Shown: positions 1-10,993 of the stretch, piece after piece | How positions within the stretch are numbered: position 1 is the first letter of the stretch | How the letters are laid out: the number at the start of each line of letters is the position of its first letter | NCBI GenBank assembly: GCA_029717555.1 | Contig: JAMDHS010000053.1 | Location: forward strand, 95,439 to 159,438 | Reading direction: 5' to 3' | Length of the DNA stretch: 64,000 bases | Origin: Peribolospora baueri | Lineage: Eukaryota > Basidiomycota > Peribolosporomycetes > Peribolosporales > Peribolosporaceae | Notes under the pieces: generated by a model | Told to the model about the DNA's origin: nothing | Database searches by the model: none | What the model saw: the letters and a program-made list of their open reading frames with translations, nothing else | Translations under genes and position numbers: made by a program

Positions 1-1274
1 CCAGACGTGCGCACCAGCGTCTTCTACGGTGGCACCCCTCCGAAGGCCGACCAGGACCTGCTGAAGGACAAGGAAAAGTGTCCGCACATCGTCGTCGGTA
101 CCCCCGGTCGGCTCAACGCCCTGGTCAGGGACAAGAGCTTGAAGGCGAACACCGTCAAGCACTTCATTCTCGACGAGTGTGACAAGATGCTGGAGCAAGT
201 CGGTGAGTCGGGCGTGTCACGCGGGTTTTGCGTCCTATTCAGCGCGCGCTCATTCCTTCCCTTTATTTTCAACTAGAAATGCGCCGTGACGTGCAGGAGA
301 TCTTCCGTTCGACGCCTCATCACAAGCAGGTCATGATGTTCTCGGCCACCTTGAGCAAGGAGATCAGGCCGACGTGCAAGAAGTTCATGCAGAACGTGCG
401 TTTTTGTCTCGTTCCACTTGACGGGACCGATTCAAATCTGATCGATTGTTCTTCCTTATTCCCACAGCCTCTGGAGATCTACGTTGACGACGAGACCAAG
501 CTCACTCTGCACGGTCTCCAACAGCACTACGTCCAGATGGAAGAGGCGCAGAAGAACCGGAAGCTTAACGACCTTCTCGACCAGCTCGAATTCAACCAGG
601 TGCGTTAGCACACTCATCGAGATACCGAGACCTCACGGATGTTGGCACGCTAATTGCCACCATTTTCCTGCTGCAGGTCGTGATCTTCGTAAAGTCGATC
701 AGCCGCGCCAACCAGCTCGACAAGCTGCTTCGCGAATGTGCTTTCCCTTCCATTTGCATCCACGCTGGTTTGCCCCAGGAGGAGCGAATCAAGCGCTACC
801 AGCAGTTCAAGCAGTTCGAGAAGAGAATTCTGGTCGCCACCGACATCTTCGGCCGAGGTGAGTTGGGACCCGGTTCGTCCTTGCGTCTCCCGACGGCTCG
901 CCTGACCGATCCCAATGGTGCGCCTCCGCTTGGCAGGTATCGACGTGGAGCGCGTGAACTGCGTGTTCAACTACGACTTCCCCGCCGACGCGGACGCCTA
1001 CCTCCACCGAGTCGGCCGTGCTGGCCGTTTCGGCACCAAGGGTCTGGCCATCAGTTTTGTCACGGGCGAGGCGGACTCGCAGGTGCTGGATCAGATCCAG
1101 CAGCGCTTCGAGGTCAAGATCACCACCCTGCCCGACTCCATCGATCCCTCCACGTACAGTGCGTCGCGGCTCCCGCATTTTCCGTTGTTTATTCGCACCT
1201 TAACGTTTGCTCGCGTCGCTGACATCCGCCTGGCGCGTCTCTCCGTATTTCCTCGTTCACCAGTGACCACCTAA
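1..1274 (+). CDS. SUB2: SUB2/UAP56 DEAD-box RNA helicase, 5' truncated
   Basis: ATP-dependent RNA helicase of spliceosome assembly and TREX-linked mRNA export, acting in the nucleus. The N-terminal part with the Walker A motif lies before the window. Visible motifs are TPGR, the DECD box (DECDKM, typical of Sub2/UAP56 rather than DEAD), SAT (FSATLS), [17 protein letters not shown] and [10 protein letters not shown]. Exons read as 1-202, 277-395, 468-599, 677-857, 937-1158 and 1264-1274. The last is an 11-nt exon that gives an ending STYMTT, close to the known Sub2 C-terminus. The last intron (1159-1263, 105 nt) has no in-frame stop, so retaining it would add about 35 residues. All introns are GT-AG. 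Family assignment is very secure; only the tiny last exon is inferred. Confidence 0.95.
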
Positions 1275-1791
1275 AAACGCTCGCCTCGAGTGCCGTCCTT
1301 GTCTCCTTTTCCCTCTGCGTTTTGTGCTCCGTTTGTTGTATCTACATAAGGTAACCCCATCTTTGCCGAATGATCCTTGACATCTCAGCCGACGTCTGGT
1401 CTCGTTTCGCTTCGTTTCAAGGGAGGGCCGTCAGCGCTGAGGTCCATCCAGTCGTGCCAGTCCGGTGATCGGCGTGTTGGCTTCATCGCCACGCGCCCAG
1501 GTGGAGGTTGAAAGGCGGTCGGAGATGGTCGGCTCTAAGCGCCGGGCCGGTTCGCGAGGAATTTTTTGCGCCCTTCCGGTTTCGCCCTCGAAGAGCGCCG
1601 AGGCGGAAGCCGGGCGATGTCGAGAAGAGAGCCGTCGCCATCATCACCACGACGTCGACCACCATCATCGCCATCGTCTTCCTCTCCCTGTAGACCTTTT
1701 CGGCCTCCCTTTGCTTTCCCTCCTCCCTCTTCATCCTCTTCTCACCAACCCGCCCTCCCCCTCCACCGCATCTAACGCCCACACGCCCGCC
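1275..1791 (+). promoter_or_regulatory. SUB2 3' flank and MIR1 promoter region
   Basis: This 517-bp interval holds no convincing gene. Its last 130 bases before the MIR1 start are very rich in C and T, as is common just upstream of start codons in basidiomycetes. No TATA box is obvious. Confidence 0.5.
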
Positions 1792-3367
1792 ATGTTCCGC
1801 TCCGGAGTCTTCGCTCACCTCAACGGCGTCAACGCCTTCCCCATCCACGCCGTCGCCGAGAAGGGCGAGCAGGTCAAGGACACCGTCGTCGACGCCGCCA
1901 AGGCCGTCAAGGCCGAGGTCACCGAGAAGCAGCCCCAGGGCATTGACCTCTACGCCAGGTTCGCTCTCGCCGGTGCCATCGGCGTGAGTAGACGCGCCGC
2001 GCCGCGCCAGAAGACCATCTTCTCGCATTCGCCACGATCCCGTCGACTCGCCACTGACGACGAGCGACAAAGTCGGTCATTGGCCTGGATGCGAACCCGT
2101 GCTCGTGCGCTGACATCCATCCTCTCTTTCCATCCCTCCGTTTCGTCTAGTGCGCCGTCACCCACGGCGCTCTCACCCCCGTCGACGTCGTCAAGACGCG
2201 CATCCAGCTCGAGCCGGAGGTGTACAACAAGGGCATGATCGGCGGTTTCCGCCAGGTGGTCCAGAACGAGGGCGCTGGCGCCCTCCTCACCGGTCTTGGT
2301 CCCACCGCCGCCGGTTACTTCCTCCAGGGCGCGCTCAAGTTCGGCGGTTACGAGTTCTGGAAGAAGACCTTCATCGACATCGTCGGCGTCGAGAAGGCGC
2401 GTGAGAACCGCGGCGCGATCTACCTCGTCTCTTCCGGTATCGCCGAGTTCTTCGCCGACATCGCCCTCTGCCCGCTCGAGGCTACCCGTATCCGTCTCGT
2501 CTCTCAGCCCTCTTTCGCCAACGGTCTCCTTGGCGGTTTCGCTCGCATCGCTCGCGAGGAGGGTCTCATGGGCTTCTACTCCGGGTGAGTTTTGTTGGCC
2601 AGAACCTCACAGTTTTCTCGCCTCTAGGTACGAGCGATCTCGAGCTTACCACCCGCCGTTTCTCTCTCTTGTTCAGCTTCGGTCCCATCCTCTTCAAGCA
2701 GGTCCCCTACACGTGCGCCAAGTTCGCCGTTTTCGAGATTGTCTTCGAGAAGCTCGTCGCGGCCACGGGCAAGCCCAAGGACCAGCTCTCTCCCGGAACC
2801 ATCACCACGCTCAACCTCGGTGGTGGTGTCATCGCCGGTTTCGCCGCCGCTTTCATCTCCCAACCCGCTGACACGCTCCTCTCCAAGATCAACAAGGAGA
2901 AGGCCCTTCCTGGCGAGTCCCTCACCGGCAGGCTCATCAAGATCAGCAAGAACCTTGGCCTTAAGGGTGAGTATGGGGAACCTCTTGATCGAGAGCGCAT
3001 GATCAGGAGCACGTAGCTGAGGTCCTTCGTTCTCTTCTTTCTTTCAGGTCTCTTCTCCGGTATGGGTGCCAGGTTCGTCATGATCGGTACCCTTACCGCC
3101 GGTCAGGTGAGTCTTTCCAAACAAGCGAACGGAATGGGCGAGCTCCATCCATTCTGATGCTGAACGGCTACTTACTCGACATCGGTCCTTTCGACGTGTT
3201 TCTCTAGTTCGCTATCTACGGTGACATCAAGCGCGCCCTCGGTGCCACCCAGGGTATCGACATTGTGAGTGTTGATTGTCTTGCGACCGCTTTCGTGCAT
3301 GAGCATGCCGCTTGTCCATTACCACTAACGTCGCTGCTTTTCCTTATACGTCCACCAGGCGAAGTAA
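1792..3367 (+). CDS. MIR1: Mitochondrial phosphate carrier (MIR1 type)
   Basis: Inner-membrane carrier that imports phosphate into the mitochondrial matrix with protons for ATP synthesis. The three carrier repeats each keep the signature: [19 protein letters not shown] and [11 protein letters not shown]. Repeat 1 ([39 protein letters not shown]) is much closer to Mir1 than to Pic2. An N-terminal stretch of about 55 residues rich in Ala, Val and Lys precedes the first membrane segment. Exons read as 1792-1983, 2151-2584, 2677-2966, 3048-3106, 3208-3264 and 3359-3367. The last exon is only GCG AAG TAA, so it is easy to miss. All introns are GT-AG. The start was chosen as the first ATG of the long open frame after the pyrimidine-rich leader. 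Confidence 0.95.
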
Positions 3368-4392
3368 AAAGGGACACCAGATCGCTTGGATCTCGATCGA
3401 CAGACAGAGACCTAACCTACCTGCATACATAGACCTGTCCCCTTTTTTGTTTTTCTTCCCCACTTGTTCTCTTTTTCATCTCTTTCCGCCGGTTCTGCAA
3501 TACAATCTCGCCTTCATACCTGGAAGGATGGGAGCGGTTGGAGGCTGATGTGTCGCGTCTTTGCGTGTCTGTCTGTCTGTCGTGCGAAACTTCCCGGTGG
3601 TCGTTGGTTGGTCTGGTCGACGCTACGTGAGCAGTGGGAGTGCAGAAGGATGCGGTAAAGCTCCGTGATGCCCTCCTGTCGCCCTCACCTTTCTACCCTC
3701 CCTTCCTCCGTGTTCGCCAAGTGGACGCCAGATCTGGAATAGCATGTTGTCAGAGATGCCGCACCTTTGGGTCTTCCCACGTCTCTCTTTTAAGCTAGAT
3801 TCCTTCCTCTGGTCAGGCTTGCTTGCACACGTCGACATCGTTTGCATCCACGACGATTGTACACACAGGACATGCATGTACCGTGTTGAAATGTCGTCTG
3901 GGAAGAATGAATGGCGGTCCGTCGTCGGTCAGCCCGCGCGCCGCTAATCCACTTCTCGCCTTCGTTCCGACCCCATCTTTTGTTCGTCTCGCCTCCGTTC
4001 CTTCGTGAACGCTGGTTCCGAACAAAGACTAAAGATTAGACGCGATTAATACAAGTAGCTCGCTCGCTCGCTCTATCGCGATGTGTGGCACGTCACGCCG
4101 GAGACGAGTAGACCTTCGTGGTCTGCCTACTTTTTCTTTTTCTTCCTAGGCGCTTTGCTTAGCTTACGAATCGGGTTACAAGTGACAAGGGGTCCCTGAG
4201 ACGTGACGCGTGTTAAAATGACTCGGAAGGCAAGAGGGAGCGGGCGGAGCTCGCTCGCAAAAGGGCGCAACGAGACGAACGGGCGGAGCGCTCGACCGAA
4301 TCCCAAGTTGTTTCACGCTGAGGGGATCTCCCACCGACCGATTAGGGCACTGCGGTTGACCGTAGAAGGACACGATAGAAACCAACCAGAGA
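3368..4392. other. Convergent intergenic region, no gene seen
   Basis: This 1.0-kb interval lies between the 3' ends of MIR1 (plus) and ARG3 (minus). Short open frames occur on both strands but none resembles a known protein or has a splice-consistent extension. A CTCGCTCGCTCG run lies near 4060. I see no tRNA-like A/B boxes. Confidence 0.5.
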
Positions 4393-5869
4393 TCAGCCGC
4401 TCTGGCTCTTATCGAAGCGCAAAATCGATCGATGTAGGACGGATACGCACTCGAAAATCGCAGCGATCGTCCACTTGCGGTTCTCCGCCTCGGGGAAGAC
4501 GAGCGAACGTTTTTCGTTGTAGAACGTCTGAGGTCGAGGAGAAGGATGAGGGAGGGGTGCATAAATGAGGACAGAGGGTTTCGTCGGTCGATCTTCTTGA
4601 ACCCTATGGTTAGACTCACCGCATCGTCCACCTCTTCGGCCTTGCGAGGCAAGCAGTGCATGAACTTCCAGTCTGGCTTCGCGCCGCCCTCGCGGCACAA
4701 TTCTTCTGTCACCTGGAAGCCGGCAAAATCACGCAGGCGCTGCGCCTTTTGCGCTTCATCGCCCATGGACACCCTGCGAGCAGACAGGGAAGAGGTAGGT
4801 GGAAGCAAAGGAATGGACGAGGATGAGGGGATACAAGCGGACGAGGACCATGTTCGTTGTTCAGTCGGGACGAGACTCACCAGGTGTCCGTCACGACCAC
4901 GTCCGCGTCCTTGACAGCCTCTCGCGGGTCGTTGGACCACTCCACTTGACCGGCTCCGCTGCCGCCCTCCATCCGGAGACCCTCCTCCATGCGCTGCCAC
5001 ACGATCTCGTCACGAGAGTAGCCCTTGGGCGTGGCGACGGAGAGGTCAATGCCAAGGCGAGGATAGGCGACGAGCATGTCGTTGAGAATATTGTTACTGT
5101 CCCCCACCCAAGCCACTCTAAGGTTCGCGAGCGAGGACAGCGAGAATGGCGAAGAGGGGGCAGCGACGGACGAGGGAGCGTCGTACAACGGCCCGGTGCT
5201 ATCGCCTGCGCGCTGCTGACTAGACCTGCCGAACGTCTCGACGAGAGTGAGCAGGTCGGCCAAGATCTGGGTCGGGTGGTACCTGTCGCTCAGCGCGTTC
5301 ACGACGGGGACGCCAGCCTCACAAGCGAGCGTCTCCACCTCCGCGTGCTTGTTCACGCGCGCCATGATGCCGTCGACCATGCTCCCGATGACTCGCGCAG
5401 AGTCGTACAAGCTCTCGTTCACGCCTAGCTGAATGTCTTCCTTTCCGAGGAACATGGGCGTACCGCCGAGAAGGGCGATGCTCGTCTCCGAAGCGACGCG
5501 CGTGCGGGTGGAGCGCTTGGTGAAGATCATAGCTACGGACTTGCTCGTCAGCGTTTGCTCGAGCAAGCGGTCCCCGCCATGCTTGGGCTGCACGCGAGAC
5601 GAGGCGGGCAAGGCAAGGGAGGCGGACTTGACCTTTTGCTTCATCTCGCCTGCGCGAGTGATGAGGGTTTGAATCTGGGGCACCGTGAGGTCGGCGAGCG
5701 TGAGCAAGGACGGGGGTTTCCGGTCTGCCGTAGCGGGGCGGGAAGAAGAGAAGAAGCGCTCCGTTGCGGCCGCAGAAAGCAAGAGAAGGGCTGGCGAGCT
5801 GGCCGTCGTTGGCGACCCGGAGCGGGCCATGGCCCGAAGCGCGGAGCGGGACGCGGGGCAGAGGAGCAT
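4393..5869 (-). CDS. ARG3: Ornithine carbamoyltransferase, mitochondrial
   Basis: Makes citrulline from ornithine and carbamoyl phosphate in arginine biosynthesis. Signature motifs are present: STRTR (carbamoyl-phosphate binding), [23 protein letters not shown] across an exon junction, and HCLPR, the ornithine-site motif. The N-terminus from the ATG at 5869 is rich in Ser, Arg and Ala with few acids, consistent with a mitochondrial presequence. Exons on the minus strand are 5869-4881, 4773-4620 and 4527 onward. The C-terminus [12 protein letters not shown] is followed by a possible 49-nt intron (4450-4402) and a three-codon final exon; read through, the same stop is reached. A Ser/Ala-rich insertion of about 35 residues sits between ETFGR and LRVAWVGD and is absent from bacterial enzymes. 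It is divergent from the gene starting at 6164. Confidence 0.93.
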
Positions 5870-6163
5870 GATGATCCGAACGGAGGGGAGGATGAAGGTG
5901 GTGAAGACAGAAAGAAGAGGTTGAAGAGGTCGCAATATGACTTGGCAACGATTGCGAAACTGATCTCGATCACGCTGCGGCGACTCTCCGCGAGCTCTAC
6001 CTTCGAGGACGAGATGGAATGGACACGGCGGACCAAACGAGGACGGACGGTTACCGCAACGACTCGTCGGTGAGACAGGCAGCAGCAGACAGGAAAACAG
6101 ACAGGCAGTAAACAGGCGGAAAGGTGCGTAGAGCGCACAGAGAAGCGTCGCCTACGGCCAGCC
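5870..6163. promoter_or_regulatory. Divergent promoter, ARG3 / Rpp14-like gene
   Basis: The two start codons lie 294 bp apart on opposite strands, so both genes must take their promoters from this segment. No clear TATA box or palindromic operator is visible. Confidence 0.5.
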
Positions 6164-6872
6164 ATGGCGCGAAAGAAGAAAGCGCCTCCGTCCGAGTACA
6201 CCTACATCAAGCTTCGGATGTGAGTCGGTGGGTCGTCGACCTCTGCCTTTCTTTCGTAGCGCCCTTCTCACGACGACTCTGACCTATCTTGCCCCGCTCA
6301 CGATAAACCCGCAGAGCACCCTCTATCTCCACCTCCACCGCCCGCCCGTCCGTCATCTACCCAAACCCGCTCTCACTCCGCTCCCTTCTCGAGCGCGCGC
6401 TGCATGATGTGTACGGCGTCGTCGGAGGGGCGATCAACGTGGAGGTGCTCTGGCTTCAGGAAGAAGAGGATGAAGAAAGGGAAGCGGGTGGGAAGAGAGG
6501 GAAGGAGGCTGTGGTTTGTGTCGCATCCGGGTGAGCACCGCGGCACGGTAGTTTTGTCTTCCTTCTCTCCTTCCTGCCCATCAGCCGTGCTTAGCACGTG
6601 CACTCCGACGACTCCATCCTCGCTCACGAAACGCCCGCCCATCAAATGTCCTTATCAACCCCTCCCCTCTTTCCGCTCTTCTCGTACGCAACAGCTATGC
6701 AGACCGACTCCTCTCCTCCATAGCAGCCGCCTCTCTCTCCCTCGTCCGGCACGAAGACCACTCCTTCCGGCTGGAGATCGTGGACGTCTCCTCAGTCCTT
6801 CAGCACGTCTTACCCGCTCAGCAGCCTTCCAATGGAGCGCAAGGTGGCGGCGGTGGCGGCGGCACTGAGTGA
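6164..6872 (+). CDS. RNase P/MRP subunit, Rpp14/Pop5 family
   Basis: Small protein of about 150 residues, probably a subunit of nuclear RNase P or RNase MRP, which process tRNA and rRNA precursors. Exons are 6164-6219, 6315-6530 and 6697-6872; joined, they run MARKKKAPPSEYTYIKLRI, then a helix LLERALHDVYGVVGGA, a strand INVEVLWLQ, a Lys/Glu-rich loop, then VVCVASGSYADRLLSSIAAAS and a strand FRLEIVDVSSVL. This order (start strand, helix with a Gly-Gly turn, central strand, serine-rich helix, final strand) fits the Rpp14/Pop5 fold. The tail is a Gly-rich run ending in Thr-Glu. I cannot tell Pop5 from Rpp14 by eye. The family call rests on pattern rather than on catalytic residues. Confidence 0.6.
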
Positions 6873-7732
6873 ATCGTGACGGACACATTTACCAGATGGA
6901 CAGCCACGGCGGCCCCGGTCGGTCAATTGGCGAGGACAGGACCGAGTGGCCAGTTCTCCTCACCTCCAGCCCACTCCTTGTCTCAACTCGAACGCTGGCG
7001 CGTATAATTGCTCTCTGTACACACAGGACTATGAACATTCCCGGTGCCTTCGCTTCCCTCCTTCGGAAGTGAAGCTCGTCGGACGGACCAACGATCGGAG
7101 ACGTCTTGGAGACGTGGCGACAGTATAGGATTCCCGGGAATAAGGGCGGCAGAGGACTCGCCCGTAAGCGAGTGGGATACGCGACGAGTGGCCACGAGAG
7201 AGGGGTGAGCAAATAGAGGGAGCAAGGAAGGAACGGACAAGCAGATGGGCGAGCGGGCAAGCAAACAGGCAGGTAAAGGGCCGGCAAAGGGGCCGGGACG
7301 AAGAAGAACGAATACGGTCGCCAAAGTGTATATAACCACGATCAGGCGCGGGTCCAGGTATATGGGGCCGGCCTACCGGCCGTCAGACAGGGTGACGTAC
7401 GATGGTAAGTCCCCCGTCCTACAAAGGCGGCGGAGACGGGCGACGAATTTAGCGGTCCCGTGTCGTCTATGCGAAGCAAGTGAAGATGAAGGACCAGTCG
7501 GAGAGACGCAAATGAGTGGTCAATTCATCGACTCGATAGGAGCGAGCAAACACATTGGGCCAGAGGCGCTTGAGCTTCTCACCTCGATGGTATCCTTGAT
7601 TCCGGGGCTGAAAAAAAAAAGGAAAGACCGGACGTCGATCCAGGCGATGAGTCCGCACACGTCAGTCATGAAGCGACGAACCCAGACGCAGATGACCAAA
7701 GATAAATACTAGGAGTGAATGATGTCAGGCGC
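6873..7732. other. Convergent intergenic region, no gene seen
   Basis: This 860-bp interval separates the 3' ends of the Rpp14-like gene and the lipase gene. A plus-strand open frame (7245-7712) is basic and of low complexity, with no recognisable domain or intron structure. A run of ten A lies near 7611-7620. Confidence 0.45.
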
Positions 7733-10295
7733 TCACAATACGGTTTTATGGCAGTCGACGCCCCAGATCATGTCCATATGCTGTGGTGGGGTTCACTCGA
7801 AACCAATGTCAACGACGGTGGGAACCGCGCAGGGTTGAGCAAGAGACTTGATACATACCTCATAGCCTTCCAGTTCCACGGCGTGCACCATGCTGTGTTG
7901 CCCGGAATGATACAGAGGCGGAACGGTGAGCGAAGAGGACATATGAAAGAGAACAACACAGCCAACGGTGGTGCGCCACTCACCGGACGTTCGTCTCCCT
8001 CCGCTCGATGCGCTGGACGAGCGGCTTGCCGAGGACGAGATCTGTCGGCGAGGACACGAAGGCTATGGGTTAGGGAGACCTCATGGGAGCCGGAAGGTAG
8101 AGATCGATGCGTGTCACTCCTGCATTGGCATCGTACGCACAGTCCGTGGAGCCGTAGTAAACGCTCAGAGGCGGGAAGCTGGAGGGGAACCATGGCTCAT
8201 TGATGCGGGGATCTGCACGAGCGAGAGTCGATGTGGGGGGCGGGGGGGGAGATAAAGAGCGCTGGTCAGGTTCCGAACGGAGTCGTACCGACGACCTTGA
8301 AACCACACGCGACGGGACGAAGGATCCGGGATAACCCACCGAAAATGCAACCTCGGTGGGAGAAGCCGGACATGTACCAGTAGAGAAGCTCGCTCGAGGT
8401 GGCCATGGGCAACGTGCGGAAGAACTTTGGTTTCTGACGTGAGGTAAAGTTGGCGTCGTGGAAGCCGAAACTGTGCGGAGAGTGGGAGGGAAGGGAATGC
8501 CTGAACGTCAATCGTGCCTCCCAGGAAAAGGGTTCTTTCGAAGCAGGGAGGAAGAGCAAAGCGTTGAGGCGCAACTCACAGGAACGCAAAAGTGACGTAG
8601 CCAATATGACCGAAGAGGAAGGCGGGCAGCATCTTCTGTGCCAGCGTGATCCAAGGCATGAAGGAGCGTACTGCATATGACCAAAACGGAGAAGACACGT
8701 CGACGATCACGGCACGGTCGTCAGCGCCGGCGACCAAAGTTATCTCTGAAAGGCAGTGCGCCGAACCAAAGTGAGGATGAATGGACTGACCTCCGAAAGC
8801 AGACGCCCACCACCTGCGACCGCGGAGCTGACGCATGACCGAGAAAGGGAACTTGCGCAGCACGGGGCCAGCGTACACGGCCGGACCGAGAGCGACGAAA
8901 CAAGAGAGCTTGCGACCGAGGTGAGGGATCATGCCTTTGGAGAGGGCGAGGAACACTATTGGACGAGCCGAGAATGGAAAGGGATCGAAGGATTGTAAGA
9001 CGTCCAGTCATTCTACAAAAGCCCTGTGACAGAAGAGGTTGAGAGAACTCACTGCTACCGCAACCCTGACTGTGGCCGACATAGGCGAGCTTGGGCTGGG
9101 AAGTCTGATTGAGGACATAGTTGACGACGTGCTCAAGATCCAACGCAATCTCCTTGAGACCCCATGCCCAGAATCGGGGGTCATTCCTGGAGAAGGTCTT
9201 GTGTCCGGCACCGAAGTTGGCTCGGATATTGGAGAGCCAGACGTCGTAGCCTTGATCGACGAGCCAGAAGGCGAGCGAACGCTCTTCGTTGACAACCCAG
9301 TTGGCCGAGTTGCACAGGATGCCGTGCTGGATGAGCACCGGGTAGCCCTGCGGCTTGTCCGGGCGGCGCTTGCGGTCGGTGATGTGGTGAAGCTTGAGGA
9401 TCCAGCCGTCCGGCGTGACCACGTCATGCGTCTCGCACTCGTAGCCCCAGAATTCGGCGTAGTACTCCACCCTACCGGAGTATCTCTCTCCCGTGATGCG
9501 ATGCTCCCACTCCCGCTCGATGCTCGCCCGCTTCGGGCTCTTCTTGAACGGGTTGAGGTAACGCGCGTAGGCAGCGATGATGATCGTGTTGAGGGCGATG
9601 AGACCGAAGATGTGTGAGAAGAGCTGACGGATCTCGACGCGGATGCGATTGAAGAAGCCAAAGTGACCGTAATTCTTCACTTCGTGCGGGAACCAGACGC
9701 CTTCGAGAGGGCCTTCTTCCTCGACGCCTTCGAAGGTGGGGTCGAAGTAAGGCTCGTTGCCGTTGCCTCCGCTGTGAGCCGAGCCGGGACGCCAGGGATG
9801 GCGCGTTGTGAGCACAAGCCAAGGAAAGAAATGCAAACAAACAAAAGCCTCTAACGGAACTCACTCTTGCGGCGCCACATGGTCCTGGCCGACCGTTGGG
9901 ACGTACTCCACACCCTCCTCGTCCTTGCCCGCCGCAGCTGGGCCAGCGACGTCCTCGAGCGGATGCTGGGGCTCGTACGCGCCAGAGTGCACGGGGGCTC
10001 TCCCTCTGGGCTGATTGCTGTATTCGATGTAGCCATCTTCTGCAGCCGGTCCGCTGCCGGCGTTGGCGGTGCGCTGGGCCAGCGACTTGGGGCCGGCGGT
10101 GACGGTGGCACGAGGGGCAGCGGCAGCGGCCGGGTCATGGTCAACAAAAGGATCGGCGTCAGCGCTGACGGCGGTGAGCTGAGGTTCAACCTTTTGATGG
10201 CGAGGGCTCTTCTTGGGTTCGCCGTGGCTGTAGTCAATGTATCCCTGGGAGTCTGCGCCGACGCCGGAGCTGGACAGATCCTTGGAGCTGGCCAT
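7733..10295 (-). CDS. Steryl-ester-hydrolase/acid-lipase type alpha/beta hydrolase
   Basis: Membrane-associated lipid esterase of the TGL1/YEH group (partial AB-hydrolase lipase domain, then alpha/beta hydrolase). About 145 disordered residues come first. A hydrophobic helix follows (IFGLIALNTIIIAAYARYL), which probably anchors it to lipid droplets or the ER. Then come the lipase region with HGILCNSANWV (oxyanion side), the WLSNIRAN motif and the nucleophile elbow GHSQG (catalytic Ser). The catalytic Asp is in YYGSTDYL, rebuilt across a 99-nt intron (8140-8042). The His is in GYEHMDMIWG, split by an intron after GYE. The C-terminus is VDCHKTVL. At least eight exons are needed. The start ATG at 10295 opens MASSKDLSSSG. 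The substrate (steryl ester or triacylglycerol) cannot be decided from sequence. Confidence 0.88.
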
Positions 10296-10993
10296 GGGGT
10301 TGGAGTGGTTGAGAAGGAGAGTTGTGTTAAAGGGAGTGTGGTGTCAACGGGGCATGTGTGGAACGGGGAGGGGGAAGAGGGGGATAGTGAGGGAGAGGGG
10401 GATGGTGAGGGAGAGGGGGATGAGGAGGACGATGAGGATGATTGACGAGCACGTCGGAGAGTGCGGGGGTGAAAGAGGTGGAGAAAGCGGACGCATTGCT
10501 GCGGCGTCGGTCGTCCACCTGGCCCACGAAGAACCTTCTCAGCATCAAACAGAAATCACGCGCGATTGGAGACAGCTTGCGAAGCAGAGTGTCGACAGAT
10601 AGATAGGTCCGGTTGACGTATCACCGGTCGCATCTCGGCTCAAAGCCAGACGACCCGCCTTCCATGCACATTGCATCCGTCCATCTCTATCGCCTCGCAT
10701 CGTGCTGCCCTCGGCACGCTCCTTTTCGGTCACGTCAAGGTGGAAACAAGGTATTCTTCCACTAGGGGTCTCCGTCCGAACATGAGATAGAAACGCCGGC
10801 TACGGAGAAACGGGCGAGGCGGAGCGGAACGGCCATCCCCCGGCGACGACCCTTCGTCCGTTCCAGCGGCAGGATCGGACACGGGGCATGTAAAAATAGC
10901 AAGAAGAGCAGAACCAAAGCAAGTGGGCGAAGGATATTGAAGCCGAAGTGAAGCGCAAGTGTCCTTCCTCGTTTTCCATCCGGTTGAAGCCGT
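10296..10993. promoter_or_regulatory. Lipase promoter region and PLD 3' flank
   Basis: This 698-bp non-coding interval contains the upstream region of the lipase gene (minus strand) and the 3' end of the phospholipase D gene. Its most obvious content is the purine-rich repeat at 10371-10445. No other gene is seen. Confidence 0.5.
10371..10445. repeat. Purine-rich imperfect tandem repeat
   Basis: GGGAGAGGGGGATG-type units recur in tandem, followed by GATGAGGA steps. The plus strand is almost pure G and A, so the lipase-sense strand is a C/T tract 75-150 bp upstream of its ATG. It may be a pyrimidine-rich promoter element or simple sequence drift. Confidence 0.7.

Noticed and set aside
7245-7712. 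155-codon plus-strand open frame in the gap before the lipase gene
   Set aside because: It is basic low-complexity sequence without domain, splice structure or a supporting neighbour, so it is not called a gene.
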